Positions 1 through 12,165 of a stretch of DNA of 64,000 bases are shown here, piece after piece. Numbering within the stretch: the stretch's first letter is position 1; each line of letters starts with the position of its first letter. The stretch is from Microvirga terrestris (GTDB lineage: Bacteria > Pseudomonadota > Alphaproteobacteria > Rhizobiales > Beijerinckiaceae): the NCBI RefSeq assembly GCF_015694425.1, contig NZ_JADQDN010000003.1, forward strand, positions 396,681 through 460,680, read 5' to 3'. The notes below the pieces were generated by a model that was not told the DNA's origin, did not search any database, and saw nothing but the letters and a program-made list of their open reading frames with translations. A program made the position numbers and the translations under genes.

Positions 1-1
1 G

Positions 2-895
2 AAGACAGCCCTTCATCTCGTGCCGGGTGACGGACGCGTCGGTGCCCGTCTTGTCGAGCATAAGAACGTAGCCGGTGTGGTGTTTACCGGCTCGACGGAA
101 GTCGCCCGCATTATCAACCGCACGCTGGCGAACAAGGACGCGGCCATCGTGCCGTTGATCGCCGAGACCGGCGGCATCAATGCCATGATCGTCGATGCCA
201 CGGCCCTGCCCGAGCAGGTCGCGGACGATGTAGTGACGTCTGCCTTCCGTTCCGCCGGCCAGCGTTGCTCGGCCCTTCGCCTTCTCTGCGTGCAGGAGGA
301 TGTGGCGGATCGCATGATCGAGATGATCGCCGGCAATGCCCGCGAGCTGAAGCTTGCCGACCCACGCGAGATCTCGACCCATGTGGGCCCGGTGATCGAC
401 CGCGAGGCGAAGGATAAGCTCGATGCGCACATCGCCAGCATGAAGCGTCAGGCGAAGGTGCATTACGCCGGCGAAGCACCTGCGACCGGCACCTATGTGG
501 CGCCGCATATCTTCGAACTCAACAAGCCGCACGATCTCGCCCAGGAGGTGTTCGGGCCGGTGCTGCATGTGGTCCGCTACAAGGCGGATCGCCTGGAGGA
601 GGCGCTGCAGGCGATCGAGGGGACGGGCTACGGCCTGACGCTCGGCGTGCATTCCCGCATCGATTCGACAGTCGAGCGTGTGGTGGAAGCCCTGTCTGTG
701 GGCAACGTCTATGTGAACCGCAACATGATCGGCGCCGTGGTCGGCGTGCAGCCCTTCGGCGGCCACGGCCTCTCCGGCACGGGCCCCAAGGCGGGCGGTC
801 CGCACTACCTCCTGCGCTTCGCCACCGAACAGACTGTGACAATCAACACGGCAGCGGCCGGCGGCAACGCGAACCTCATCGCCATGGGGGAGTAG
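2..895 (+). CDS. putA: Bifunctional proline dehydrogenase/P5C dehydrogenase PutA, C-terminal part (5' end outside window)
   Basis: The reading frame is already open at base 2 and ends with TAG at 893-895, so about 297 C-terminal residues are present. They form the aldehyde-dehydrogenase half of PutA, which oxidises glutamate-semialdehyde/P5C to glutamate with NAD+. Visible motifs are the general-base Glu in AETGGINAM, the nucleophilic Cys in SAGQRCSALR, the cofactor-site segment QEVFGPVL and the PutA-like tail AGGPHYLLRF followed by NTAAAGGNA. The ending matches full-length PutA better than a stand-alone P5C dehydrogenase, but the proline dehydrogenase domain lies outside the window, so the bifunctional call rests on the tail and the LHLVPGDG segment. 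An ATG-like start inside the window is not needed. Confidence 0.9.
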   Translation, partial: KTALHLVPGDGRVGARLVEHKNVAGVVFTGSTEVARIINRTLANKDAAIVPLIAETGGINAMIVDATALPEQVADDVVTSAFRSAGQRCSALRLLCVQEDVADRMIEMIAGNARELKLADPREISTHVGPVIDREAKDKLDAHIASMKRQAKVHYAGEAPATGTYVAPHIFELNKPHDLAQEVFGPVLHVVRYKADRLEEALQAIEGTGYGLTLGVHSRIDSTVERVVEALSVGNVYVNRNMIGAVVGVQPFGGHGLSGTGPKAGGPHYLLRFATEQTVTINTAAAGGNANLIAMGE

Positions 896-923
896 TGCTC
901 CACACCTGAGTCATTTGCTCGAT

Positions 924-952
924 GTCATCGCCGGCCTTGTGCCGGTGATGAC
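924..952. repeat. Hairpin of the dispersed GCCGGC palindrome class after putA
   Basis: Arms GTCATCGCCGGC (924-935) and GCCGGTGATGAC (941-952) pair with one G-T wobble around a 5-nt loop. It lies 28 bp after the putA stop and resembles the other GCCGGC-type hairpins in this window (20.77 kb, 13.6 kb). It may end putA transcription, but it has no T-run. Confidence 0.55.
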
Positions 953-961
953 CTGGGTAGG

Positions 962-1474
962 CTATTGCTGGAATACGAAAGTCCTCACCTTCTCCCAAGG
1001 CCCGCCGCGATACCACCACAGGTCCAGCCCTGTTCCTGTGACCTCGAACGGCTGAAATCCTTCTTTCAGGTCCTCCAGCAGAGCCCTTGCTTGTGTTGGA
1101 TCGACCTTGTTCTGCACCGTCACATGCGGATTATGGTTCTGCCGGTCCTGTGGCTTGAGCCAGTCATTCCATCCTAACGCGAGATGACGACGCACCCTGC
1201 TTAGCTCAGAAGATTCAAGCGCATAGGCGACCCCGCGCCCGAGGGAGCGCAAGCCTGTCACATCGAGTTTGAAAGGTTGCTGACCGGAGATCGTAGTCTC
1301 GATGTCGTTTTGGATAGCTGCAAGCTGCTCGCCTGGCAGAGCATGAAACAGCGTCAGATGCGCCGGGATGAAGTTTCTCCCAGGGGGAAAGTAGCGCCGC
1401 CGCTGCTCGTCGAAGAAGGCGAAGGAGCGCTCGTCGAGCTGGAGCGTGAGGATGAGCGCCGCTGGTGTGTTCAT
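962..1474 (-). CDS. 2H phosphoesterase superfamily protein (2'-5' RNA ligase/LigT-like)
   Basis: A 170-residue protein with the two signature HxT motifs of the 2H phosphoesterase fold: HLTLFH at residues 39-44 and HVTV at 117-120. This spacing and length fit bacterial LigT/ThpR-like proteins, which act on 2'-5' linked or cyclic phosphodiesters in RNA or nucleotides. The substrate cannot be told from sequence. The gene stands alone between convergent putA and the terminator of the atp operon, and its start (ATG at 1474) sits only about 7 bp from that terminator stem, so its promoter must overlap the terminator region or transcription reads through from atpC. Confidence 0.8.
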   Translation of the reverse strand: MNTPAALILTLQLDERSFAFFDEQRRRYFPPGRNFIPAHLTLFHALPGEQLAAIQNDIETTISGQQPFKLDVTGLRSLGRGVAYALESSELSRVRRHLALGWNDWLKPQDRQNHNPHVTVQNKVDPTQARALLEDLKEGFQPFEVTGTGLDLWWYRGGPWEKVRTFVFQQ

Positions 1475-1480
1475 AAATAG

Positions 1481-1505
1481 AAAAACCCGGCTCGGGGCCG
1501 GGTTG
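1481..1505 (-). terminator. Rho-independent terminator of the atpHAGDC operon
   Basis: Perfect 8-bp stem AACCCGGC (1484-1491) / GCCGGGTT (1497-1504), 5-nt loop, followed on the minus strand by a run of T. It lies about 27 bp downstream of the atpC stop codon, in the right orientation to end the F1 operon. Confidence 0.85.
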
Positions 1506-1531
1506 TTTCAGATCTCAAGCCGTCGATCGCT

Positions 1532-1933
1532 TTAGAAGTTCAGCGCCGCCTTGGCTTCGCGCAGCTGTGCGATGGCCGACTCGGCCGCCTGCTTGGTGGC
1601 CGGTTCGTTGCTGGCATCGTAGTGCATCTCGGCCGTCAGGATCTCGTGATCGAGGATCTCCTGGGTCAGTTCCTCCTCAGGCAATGCCCGCTCGGCCAGG
1701 ACCGTGAGGCCGTTCTGGTTTACGTCGGCGAAGCCGCCGCGGACCAGGATGCGCCGTCCATTGCCGGGCGTGCTGGTGATGACGAGGAACCCGGTCTTGA
1801 GGGCCGTCATCACCGGCGAGTGGCCGGCCAGAACCGTCATGTCGCCCTCGGTCGCCGGCAGCACGACCGCATCCACGTCGCCGGAGAACAGCACGCGCTC
1901 AGGAGAGACGAGTTCGAAGTTGAAGGTAGCCAT
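1532..1933 (-). CDS. atpC: F1F0 ATP synthase subunit epsilon
   Basis: 133 residues, the usual size for bacterial epsilon. The N-terminal beta-sandwich is recognisable (FELVSPERVLFSGDVDAVVLP, then GDMTVLAGHSPVMTAL, and RILVRGGFADV), followed by the C-terminal helical part. Epsilon is part of the central stalk with gamma and can inhibit ATP hydrolysis. It is the last gene of the minus-strand F1 operon, 113 bp after atpD, and is followed by a clear terminator. An AGGAG-like ribosome site precedes the ATG. Confidence 0.97.
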   Translation of the reverse strand: MATFNFELVSPERVLFSGDVDAVVLPATEGDMTVLAGHSPVMTALKTGFLVITSTPGNGRRILVRGGFADVNQNGLTVLAERALPEEELTQEILDHEILTAEMHYDASNEPATKQAAESAIAQLREAKAALNF

Positions 1934-1999
1934 CTATCTGAGCTCCTCGTCATCCCGATCGTGATCGGGAGTCGTTTGGGAGATACGCTTAGACGCGAT

Positions 2000-2032
2000 C
2001 ATCCCGGAGCGTGCAAGCACGGCTCCGGGATG
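2000..2032. repeat. Hairpin between atpD and atpC
   Basis: Perfect 11-bp inverted repeat CATCCCGGAGC (2000-2010) / GCTCCGGGATG (2022-2032). It belongs to the CCGGGATGAC-type dispersed palindromes seen elsewhere in the window. In the transcript it would form a strong stem between beta and epsilon and could change the atpD:atpC ratio or protect the 3' end of the upstream message. Confidence 0.6.
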
Positions 2033-2046
2033 AAGCGAGACTTGAT

Positions 2047-4396
<2,350 letters not shown>

Positions 4397-4450
4397 CGAG
4401 CGGCCCTACCCTCTCCGGAAATCCGGCTGGATTCTAAGCGAACGGTGTCT

Positions 4451-5979
<1,529 letters not shown>

Positions 5980-5980
<1 letters not shown>

Positions 5981-6552
5981 CAGTGGACCTCTTTCATCGC
6001 TAGACGAATGGAATTGAGTTTGGTGCGCACCGAGGCATCCACCATGCGGGAGCCCATCTTCACGATGAGACCGCCGATGAGGCTCGGGTCGATTTTGACG
6101 TCGACAGCAACGTCAGCCTTGGCGACGTCGCGCAGCGCCGCCTTGATTTCGTTCAGAACGGTGTCGGACGGCGCCTCCGCCAGGGTGACCTGCGCCCGGA
6201 CGATACCCTTGGCATCGGACACGAGGTTCTGGAAGGCGCGGATCATATCCGGCAGGACGAAGAGCCGGCGCTTGGAGGACACGAGGCGGATGAAATTACC
6301 CGCAAGGCCCGAAATGCCGGCCTTGTCGAGAATGGCGCCGATCGCGTTCGACTGCTCTTCAGCCGTGAAAATGGGGTTGGAGATCAGGCGCTGCAAGTCG
6401 TCGCTGCCGCGGATCATCTGGTCGAAGCGAGCGAGATCGCCGGCGACAGCGTCCACGGCATTCGCCTCGCGGGCGACTTCGAACATCGCCGAAGCATAGC
6501 GCAACGCTACGCCCGACAGGAGGGGTCCATCATGGGAACCGCTTTGCGCCAC
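5980..6552 (-). CDS. atpH: F1F0 ATP synthase subunit delta (peripheral stalk)
   Basis: 190 residues. The pattern [15 protein letters not shown] at the N-terminus and [20 protein letters not shown] at the C-terminus is that of delta/OSCP. It joins the F1 head to the peripheral stalk. It is the first gene of the F1 operon, as usual in alphaproteobacteria (atpHAGDC). The start is a GTG at 6552, preceded by AGAGACGG. The operon promoter should lie in 6553-6761, where no clear -35/-10 pair is visible. Confidence 0.96.
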
Positions 6553-6761
6553 GTAACCGTCTCTCTTGTCATAACGGGCCCTCGGACCGGAAAGGCCTGC
6601 GAGCGAGGCATCCGGGAGACCCGTCAGGTGTGGAAATGAGCCCGGGACGGGAGCCTTCTCCGCCCGTCAGGCGAGGGTGCACTAGCATGGGTTTTTCCGA
6701 GGCGCAAGGCGAGCTGAGCCCTGTTCGGACCGGAAAAACCGGGCGTCTGCCGAGGCCGGGC

Positions 6762-7322
6762 CTAAAGTTCCAGGGCGGCGACTTCGCAATTGGTGAGAAA
6801 CCGCCCGACAAGCTTGCTGAAGAAGGTGCCGTGGCCCACCACTGCGATCATCGTTTCCGGCCTCTCCGCCAGCCAGCCGCGGAACCGCTCGACCCGCTCC
6901 TCGAAGACATGGGGCGGCTCGTAGACGAAGCCCCGCTCGTTCACCTCGCCCTCGTTGTGCCACCAGACCTCATCCAGGTGGCCGAAGTGCAGGTGGGGGA
7001 AATCCTGGGCCAGATGAGAGACGGCGCGGCCCACGTCGCAGCTGCTCTCCAGGTGCTCCCGGTGGAGGCATTCCACGAGAATCGTCGGCGACGCGGGATG
7101 GGTCCCGAACAGCCCCAGGGTGGTCTGGATCGCCCGGGTCAGGGGCGAGGTCACGACAAGTTCATAAGGGTGCTGGCGCAACTCCGGCGCCCGCTCGGCC
7201 ACTTGGCGTTGGCCAAGCTCCGTGAGCGGCGCATCGAAATGCCCCGGATCCTCGCCATGCTCGGCGAAATGCGCATTGAAGGTAGACTGGCCGTGGCGGA
7301 TGCAATGGACGATCTTGGGCAT
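6762..7322 (-). CDS. Histidine phosphatase (phosphoglycerate mutase-like) family protein
   Basis: 186 residues. The catalytic RHG motif is in CIRHGQSTFN at the N-terminus, followed by the APLTELGQRQ block, the TSPLTRAIQTT block with the second phosphate-binding Arg, and VVGHGTFFSKL with the second catalytic His. These define the branch-1 histidine phosphatases. The substrate is not predictable. It lies 32 bp downstream of priA on the same strand and may be co-transcribed with it. Confidence 0.85.
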   Translation of the reverse strand: MPKIVHCIRHGQSTFNAHFAEHGEDPGHFDAPLTELGQRQVAERAPELRQHPYELVVTSPLTRAIQTTLGLFGTHPASPTILVECLHREHLESSCDVGRAVSHLAQDFPHLHFGHLDEVWWHNEGEVNERGFVYEPPHVFEERVERFRGWLAERPETMIAVVGHGTFFSKLVGRFLTNCEVAALEL

Positions 7323-7354
7323 GGTACCTGTCTAGATGAAATTTCTCTGGTTGG

Positions 7355-9517
7355 TCACAGAAAGCTCTGCGGATCCACATCGATGGAGACCCGTGTGTTG
7401 CCGCGGATCTTGGGGCAGCGGGCCATCCAGCCACGCAAATAACCCTGAAGGTCCACCTCCCGTTCAGTCTTGACCAGAAGGCGGAAGCGATAGCGGCCGC
7501 GGATCAGGGCCAGTGGGGCTTCGGCGGGGCCCAGCACCGTGACGCCGGGCGGCGGCTCCGCCACCAGGGCCATGGCCCGGGCATGAGCCTCCGCGGCCTC
7601 GCGCTCGGCGGCCGAGACGATCAGGGAGGCCAGACGCCCGAAGGGCGGCAGGCCCGCCATCTCGCGCACCCGGGTCTCCTCCTCGTAGAAGCGTTCGGCA
7701 TCGCCCGAGATCAGGGCGGCGATTACCGGATGGTCCGGCTGCCAGGTTTGAACCAGGGCACGCCCGGGCTTCTCGCCGCGCCCGGCGCGGCCAGTGACCT
7801 GCTGCAGCATCTGGAAGGTGCGCTCGGCCGCGCGGGGATCGCCCGAGGTAAGGCCGATATCGGCGTCGAGCACGCCCACCAGGGTCATGAACGGGAAATT
7901 GTGCCCCTTGGCCACGAGCTGGGTGCCGATGACGATGTCGAACTCGCCCGCCGCGATGGCGGCCAGCTCCGTGCGCAGCCGCTCCGTGCCGCCGGGAAAA
8001 TCGCTGGAGAGCACGATGCAGCGCTTGTCGGGAAACAGCTCTGCCGCCTCCTCGGCAATCCGCTCGACGCCGGGGCCGCAGGGCACCAGCGAATCGACGC
8101 TGCCGCATTCGACGCAGGCTTGAGGCGTGCGCTCCACATGGCCGCAATGGTGGCAGACGAGGGAGCGGCGGAACCGGTGCTCCACCAGCCAGGAGGAGCA
8201 GTTCGGGCACTCGTAGCGGTGGGCGCAGTTGCGGCACAGGGTGAGCGGGGCATAGCCGCGCCGGTTGAGGAAGAGCAGCGCCTGCTCGCCTTTTGCCACC
8301 GTGTCTTCCACGGCTGCGACGAGGGTCGGCGAGAGCCAGCGCCCCTTGGGGATGGCCTCCTTGCGCAGATCCACGGCCCGGATCTGCGGCATGGAGCGGC
8401 CGCCGAATCGCTCCGGCAGGCGCACATGGCGGTAGCGGCCGCGCTCCACATTGACCCGGCTCTCGATGGAGGGCGTCGCCGAAGCCAGGATCACGGTGGC
8501 ATTCTCGATCTTGCCGCGCACCACCGCCATGTCGCGGGCGTGGTAATGCACCCCGTCATCCTGCTTGTAGGCGGTCTCGTGCTCCTCATCGACCACGATG
8601 AGGCCGAGATTGGCATAGGGCAGGAACAGGGCCGAGCGGGCGCCGGCTACAACCTTCACCTCACCCGAGGCGATGGCCGCATAGAGCCGCTCGCGTTTGC
8701 GGCCCGTGACGCCGGAATGCCAGGTGGCGGGTTTCACGCCGAAGCGAGCGGCGAACCGGTCGAGAAACTGAGCCGTGAGGGCGATTTCCGGCATCAGGAT
8801 CAGGGCCTGACGGCCCTGGCGCACCGCCTCGGCCACGGCCTCGAAATAGACCTCCGTCTTGCCGGACCCCGTGACGCCTTCGAGCAGGATCACGGGCGGA
8901 TACTCCTCGCCCATGGCGGCAACGAGCGTCTGCGCCGCGTCGCCCTGGTCATCGGAGAGCGCGGTGTCGCCGAAGGCGGGGTTGGGCAGCTCTGCCACGG
9001 GCTCGGCCAGAAGGGCCACGGTTTCGAGAGCCCCTTCGTCGATCAGTCCGTTGATGACCCCAACGCTAACGCCAGCCGCTTGGGCGAGTTCGCTTTTGAG
9101 CCGCACGGCCCCATCCTGCGCTAGCTCGACCACCTTCTGCCTGGCAGGCGTCATACGCTTCGGCAGGGCGCCTGCCAGCCGCACGCCGACGCGGGCGACC
9201 TCCTGCCGGTCGGCATCCGGGATCTTGAGACCCATGGCCAGCGCCGAACCCTTGGGCGCAAGGGTGTACCAGGCGATCCAATCCAGGAACTTGCGCATCT
9301 CGGGCGAGAGATTCGGCGCGTCGATGATCCCAGTCACCTTCTTCAGGTTGCCGCCCTGCCCCTCGCGCAAGCCCCAGACGACGCCCGCCACCTCGCGATT
9401 GGCGAGCGGCACCTGCACCACGTCGCCCTCCTCGAGGCCAAGGCCGTCCGGCACGGCATAGGAATAGGCCGTGTCCAGCGCGAGCGGGATGAGGACATCG
9501 GCGATGCGGCTTGTCAT
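7355..9517 (-). CDS. priA: Primosomal replication protein N' (PriA helicase)
   Basis: About 720 residues. The 3'-DNA-binding N-terminal domain is followed by a helicase core with Walker A GVTGSGKTEVY, the DEEH box in IVVDEEHETAYKQDD, and a zinc-binding segment with CRNC, CPNC, CHHC and CVEC pairs, which is specific to PriA. The protein restarts collapsed replication forks by loading DnaB. The start is set at the ATG at 9517 (MTSRIADVLIPL); an in-frame start 15 codons upstream lies in the xerC promoter region and its extension is not conserved-looking. It is divergent from xerC with about 50 bp between them. Confidence 0.95.
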   Translation of the reverse strand: MTSRIADVLIPLALDTAYSYAVPDGLGLEEGDVVQVPLANREVAGVVWGLREGQGGNLKKVTGIIDAPNLSPEMRKFLDWIAWYTLAPKGSALAMGLKIPDADRQEVARVGVRLAGALPKRMTPARQKVVELAQDGAVRLKSELAQAAGVSVGVINGLIDEGALETVALLAEPVAELPNPAFGDTALSDDQGDAAQTLVAAMGEEYPPVILLEGVTGSGKTEVYFEAVAEAVRQGRQALILMPEIALTAQFLDRFAARFGVKPATWHSGVTGRKRERLYAAIASGEVKVVAGARSALFLPYANLGLIVVDEEHETAYKQDDGVHYHARDMAVVRGKIENATVILASATPSIESRVNVERGRYRHVRLPERFGGRSMPQIRAVDLRKEAIPKGRWLSPTLVAAVEDTVAKGEQALLFLNRRGYAPLTLCRNCAHRYECPNCSSWLVEHRFRRSLVCHHCGHVERTPQACVECGSVDSLVPCGPGVERIAEEAAELFPDKRCIVLSSDFPGGTERLRTELAAIAAGEFDIVIGTQLVAKGHNFPFMTLVGVLDADIGLTSGDPRAAERTFQMLQQVTGRAGRGEKPGRALVQTWQPDHPVIAALISGDAERFYEEETRVREMAGLPPFGRLASLIVSAAEREAAEAHARAMALVAEPPPGVTVLGPAEAPLALIRGRYRFRLLVKTEREVDLQGYLRGWMARCPKIRGNTRVSIDVDPQSFL

Positions 9518-9564
9518 GGGATAAGAGGTTAACCTGTGACTGTTAGGGTTCTGCCCTTGCATAA

Positions 9565-10560
9565 ATGGGACTCATGTCAAGCGGCGCCACGCAAAATGTT
9601 CTCGATCTGGTCCTCCCCGGGGCAGACGACACCCGCCGGGAGGCGATGGCGTGGCTTGCTTCGCTGGCCAAGGAGCGGCGGCTCTCGGCAAAAACCGTCG
9701 AGGCCTATGCGCGGGACCTGCGCCAGTTCCTGGCGTTCCTGACGAACCATCTCGGGGAGCCGCCGAGCGTCAAGGGCATCCTGAGCCTCAAACCGATGGA
9801 CATCCGGGCCTTTCTGGCGGCCCGGCGGATAGATTCGGTGGGGAGCCGCTCGCTGATGCGCCAACTCGCGGCCCTGCGCTCCTTCGCCCGGCACCTGGAG
9901 CGGGAGGGCTTCGGGACGGCTTCGGCCTTCGCGGCGATTCGCACCCCGAAGGTGGAGAAGAACCTGCCGCGTCCACTGTCCGCCTCCTCGGCCGTGGCCG
10001 TGACGGATGTGGAGACGCGGGCATCGGAGAATCGCAAGCCCTGGATCCTGGCCCGGGATGCTGCCGTGCTGTCGCTGCTCTACGGGGCGGGCCTGCGCAT
10101 TTCCGAGGCGCTCGGCCTGCAGCGGCGTGACGCGCCCGTGAACGGTATTGACGCCGTCACCGTCACCGGCAAGGGGGCTAAGATGCGCAGCGTGCCGGTG
10201 ATCCCACCTATCCAGCGGGCCGTGGAGGAGTACTTGGCGCTCTGCCCCTATGCGATCCCGCCCGAGGGGCCGCTCTTCGTCGGGGCCCGCGGCGGGCCGC
10301 TCTCGCCCCGAATCATCCAGCTTGCCGTGGAGGAGCTGCGCGGGGCGCTGGGCCTGCCCGACAGCGCCACGCCGCATGCCCTGCGCCACTCCTTCGCCAC
10401 GCATCTGCTCGCCAAGGGCGGCGACCTGCGCGGCATCCAGGAGCTTTTAGGCCACGCCTCGCTCTCGACCACGCAGCTCTACACGAAGGTGGACGCGGCC
10501 CGGCTGATGGATGCGTTCAACGCGGCGCATCCGAGAGCGCGGGTGAAGCAGCAAGGCTGA
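9565..10560 (+). CDS. xerC: Tyrosine recombinase XerC
   Basis: 331 residues. The N-terminal SAM-like core-binding domain (KTVEAYARDLRQF) is followed by the catalytic domain with the R-H-R-H-Y set: Arg in GAGLRISEAL, His and Arg in HALRHSFATHLL, His in LLGHASLSTTQ, and the nucleophilic Tyr in LYTKV. XerC with XerD resolves chromosome dimers at dif. The gene is divergent from priA, a common neighbour in Rhizobiales. The start may be ATG 9565 or ATG 9574; neither has a strong ribosome site. Confidence 0.92.
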   Translation: MGLMSSGATQNVLDLVLPGADDTRREAMAWLASLAKERRLSAKTVEAYARDLRQFLAFLTNHLGEPPSVKGILSLKPMDIRAFLAARRIDSVGSRSLMRQLAALRSFARHLEREGFGTASAFAAIRTPKVEKNLPRPLSASSAVAVTDVETRASENRKPWILARDAAVLSLLYGAGLRISEALGLQRRDAPVNGIDAVTVTGKGAKMRSVPVIPPIQRAVEEYLALCPYAIPPEGPLFVGARGGPLSPRIIQLAVEELRGALGLPDSATPHALRHSFATHLLAKGGDLRGIQELLGHASLSTTQLYTKVDAARLMDAFNAAHPRARVKQQG

Positions 10561-10628
10561 AGGTGTCCTCTCGGACGCCACAGCCGATTTGGAATCGTCT
10601 TCAAGACTAAGTGCTGGAAGCTCAACGC

Positions 10629-10732
10629 TGTCATCCCCGCGAGGGCGGGGATCCATAACCGCTGACGGTGTAAGCTGAAGTGCTGTTGTGTTTATGGATC
10701 CCGGGCTCTGCTGCGCAGCCCCGGGATGACAG
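10629..10732. repeat. Palindromic intergenic repeat, copy A
   Basis: Starts TGTCATCCCCGC and ends CCGGGATGACA, with an inner pair GGATCCATAA / TTATGGATCC. Shares the core ATCCATAnCGCTGAnnGTGT and the ends with copy B at 11409-11514, so the two are the same dispersed element. This kind of imperfect palindrome is typical of Hyphomicrobiales intergenic repeats. Confidence 0.75.
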
Positions 10733-10748
10733 TGCTGGACTGGTTTGG

Positions 10749-10783
10749 GCGATCCCGGATCGGCTTTGCCGTCCGGGATGACG
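10749..10783. repeat. Short hairpin repeat of the same class
   Basis: GATCCCGGATCGGC and GCCGTCCGGGATGAC form an imperfect hairpin; the right end GGGATGAC matches the ends of copies A and B. Looks like a shortened unit. Confidence 0.55.
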
Positions 10784-11297
10784 CTGTTGCTCTGATTGTC
10801 ACAGAGCCAGCGCCTTGTGGCCCGCAGCGGGTGCTGCGAGCCTGAAGGTTAAGATCGAGGGTGGCGCGTTGGGCAGCCCGGCTCGATGGTTGTGGTGGTA
10901 AGTGAGAGCCGGACTGCTCATCACGCGCGGTTTGTTTCAGCGGACCTGGAACTGAGCCAGGATCGGCCACCCGCGATCACAGGTGTGCGAGACCTGCGGC
11001 GGGACCGCTCCTTGCCCCACATCTGCGACGCCTCGCGAGCGCGCCCCTCGTCGGGCGAGGATGTTCCCAGCTATAGCCGAGCTTAGGAGGATTGTCAAGA
11101 ACAAATAATGAACATTCACGCTGCTATCCCTCTCCCCACTCGATCCTGGGTGTTCCCAGGATCGGCATTCTGGATGAGCAAGTCGGGAACACCCGACTTG
11201 CGGTGGGAGAGGGTGGCCTGCGCAGCAGGTCGGAAGAGGGGCCATGCTCGTGCAATGACGCCTCCTCTCCCAGCTCACTCCGTTCGCCACCCTCCTG

Positions 11298-11392
11298 AAC
11301 CCGATCCGGATCGTCGATCATCTCGATTGGACAAGCAGTGCGCTTCACCGGATCGGGATGGCCGGGACAAGTCCGGCCATGACGGAAGCGTG
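11298..11392. repeat. Dispersed repeat, inverted relative of the lpd-sucB spacer
   Basis: The stretch from GATCATCTCGATTGG to CACCGGATCGGGATG is the near-exact reverse complement of part of the lpd-sucB spacer (about 13605-13645), and both carry a GGCCGG(C/G)AC.AGnCCGGCCATGAC hairpin. This shows a repeat family in both orientations. Confidence 0.65.
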
Positions 11393-11408
11393 TGAGAATG
11401 AGACGGTG

Positions 11409-11514
11409 TCATTCCCGGCCGGAGATGGCAAAGCCATCGGAGGGGAAGGGAATCCATAGCGCTGAGCGTGTCAGTGGATCCCCTTCCCGGTCCTGCGGAC
11501 CGCCGGGGATGACA
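11409..11514. repeat. Palindromic intergenic repeat, copy B
   Basis: TGTCATTCCCGGCC at the left and CCGGGGATGACA at the right, with the shared core ATCCATAGCGCTGAGCGTGT and a GGATCC half. Diverged copy of the unit at 10629-10732. It ends 15 bp from the tdk stop codon. Confidence 0.7.
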
Positions 11515-11529
11515 TGTCACTGTCACCGG

Positions 11530-12156
11530 CTACTCCGCCGCCACCACGGCTTCGGCCAAAAGCTGCCGCGCTGCGGGACCGATATCGCCAGCCGTCCAGT
11601 GCGGCCTGCAGACGGACACGTAGCGACCCTCGCCGCCGATCTCGACCACGGGGCCTGAGCGCACGGCCTCGCCGTTGCGGTCGTATTTCAGGATCATCGT
11701 GGCCTTGCGGCCGCAATGGCAGAGCTGCTTGATTTCCTGGAAATCCTGCGCCAGCGCCATCATGGCGATGATCGCGTCGCTGAACAACGTGCCGTAGACG
11801 TTGTTCTTCAGCCCATAGGCCATGACCGGCACATTCAGCTCGTCGACGATCCAGGCGAGCTGGCGAACCTGGTCGGCGGTCATGAACTGGACCTCATCGA
11901 CCAACACCACCGTGACCGGCTTCTTGGCGTGCTCGGCCGCCACGATGGCACCGATGTCATCGCTCTTGCGCAAGGGGATCGCATCGGCCTCGAGGCCGAT
12001 GCGCGATTTTACCTTGCCGACGCCGAACCGGTCGTCGATCAGGCTGGTGAACAGCAGCACGTTGCCGCCGTTCTCGATGTAGTTGTAGCGAACCTGCAGG
12101 AGATGGGTCGTCTTGCCTGCATTCATCACCGAGTAGATGAAGTGGAGCTTTGCCAT
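11530..12156 (-). CDS. tdk: Thymidine kinase
   Basis: 208 residues, the size of E. coli-type TK. P-loop MNAGKTTH at residues 11-18, the VLVDEVQFM Walker B/DEV segment, and the zinc lasso with CHCGRKATMIL and VSVCRPHW. The enzyme salvages thymidine to dTMP. It follows lpd by 9 bp on the same strand, so it may be the tail of that transcript, although the function is unrelated to the TCA cycle. Downstream lies the repeat-rich gap. Confidence 0.94.
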   Translation of the reverse strand: MAKLHFIYSVMNAGKTTHLLQVRYNYIENGGNVLLFTSLIDDRFGVGKVKSRIGLEADAIPLRKSDDIGAIVAAEHAKKPVTVVLVDEVQFMTADQVRQLAWIVDELNVPVMAYGLKNNVYGTLFSDAIIAMMALAQDFQEIKQLCHCGRKATMILKYDRNGEAVRSGPVVEIGGEGRYVSVCRPHWTAGDIGPAARQLLAEAVVAAE

Positions 12157-12165
12157 CCGGTCATC

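Larger units (their letters stand above)
10561..11529. other. Non-coding gap filled with dispersed palindromic repeats
   Basis: 969 bp between xerC and tdk with no convincing gene. Short open frames are low in conserved pattern and overlap repeats. It contains at least four repeat units (listed separately), several ending in the hairpin CCGGGATGAC. I see no tRNA, riboswitch or insertion-sequence end. Confidence 0.7.

Noticed and set aside
9518..9562. Upstream start for priA at 9562
   Set aside because: It would overlap the xerC promoter region and adds 15 residues without conserved pattern; the ATG at 9517 begins the conserved strand.
10561..11529. CRISPR array in the repeat-rich gap
   Set aside because: The repeats are palindromes of unequal spacing and sequence, not regularly spaced direct repeats, and there is no cas gene in the window.
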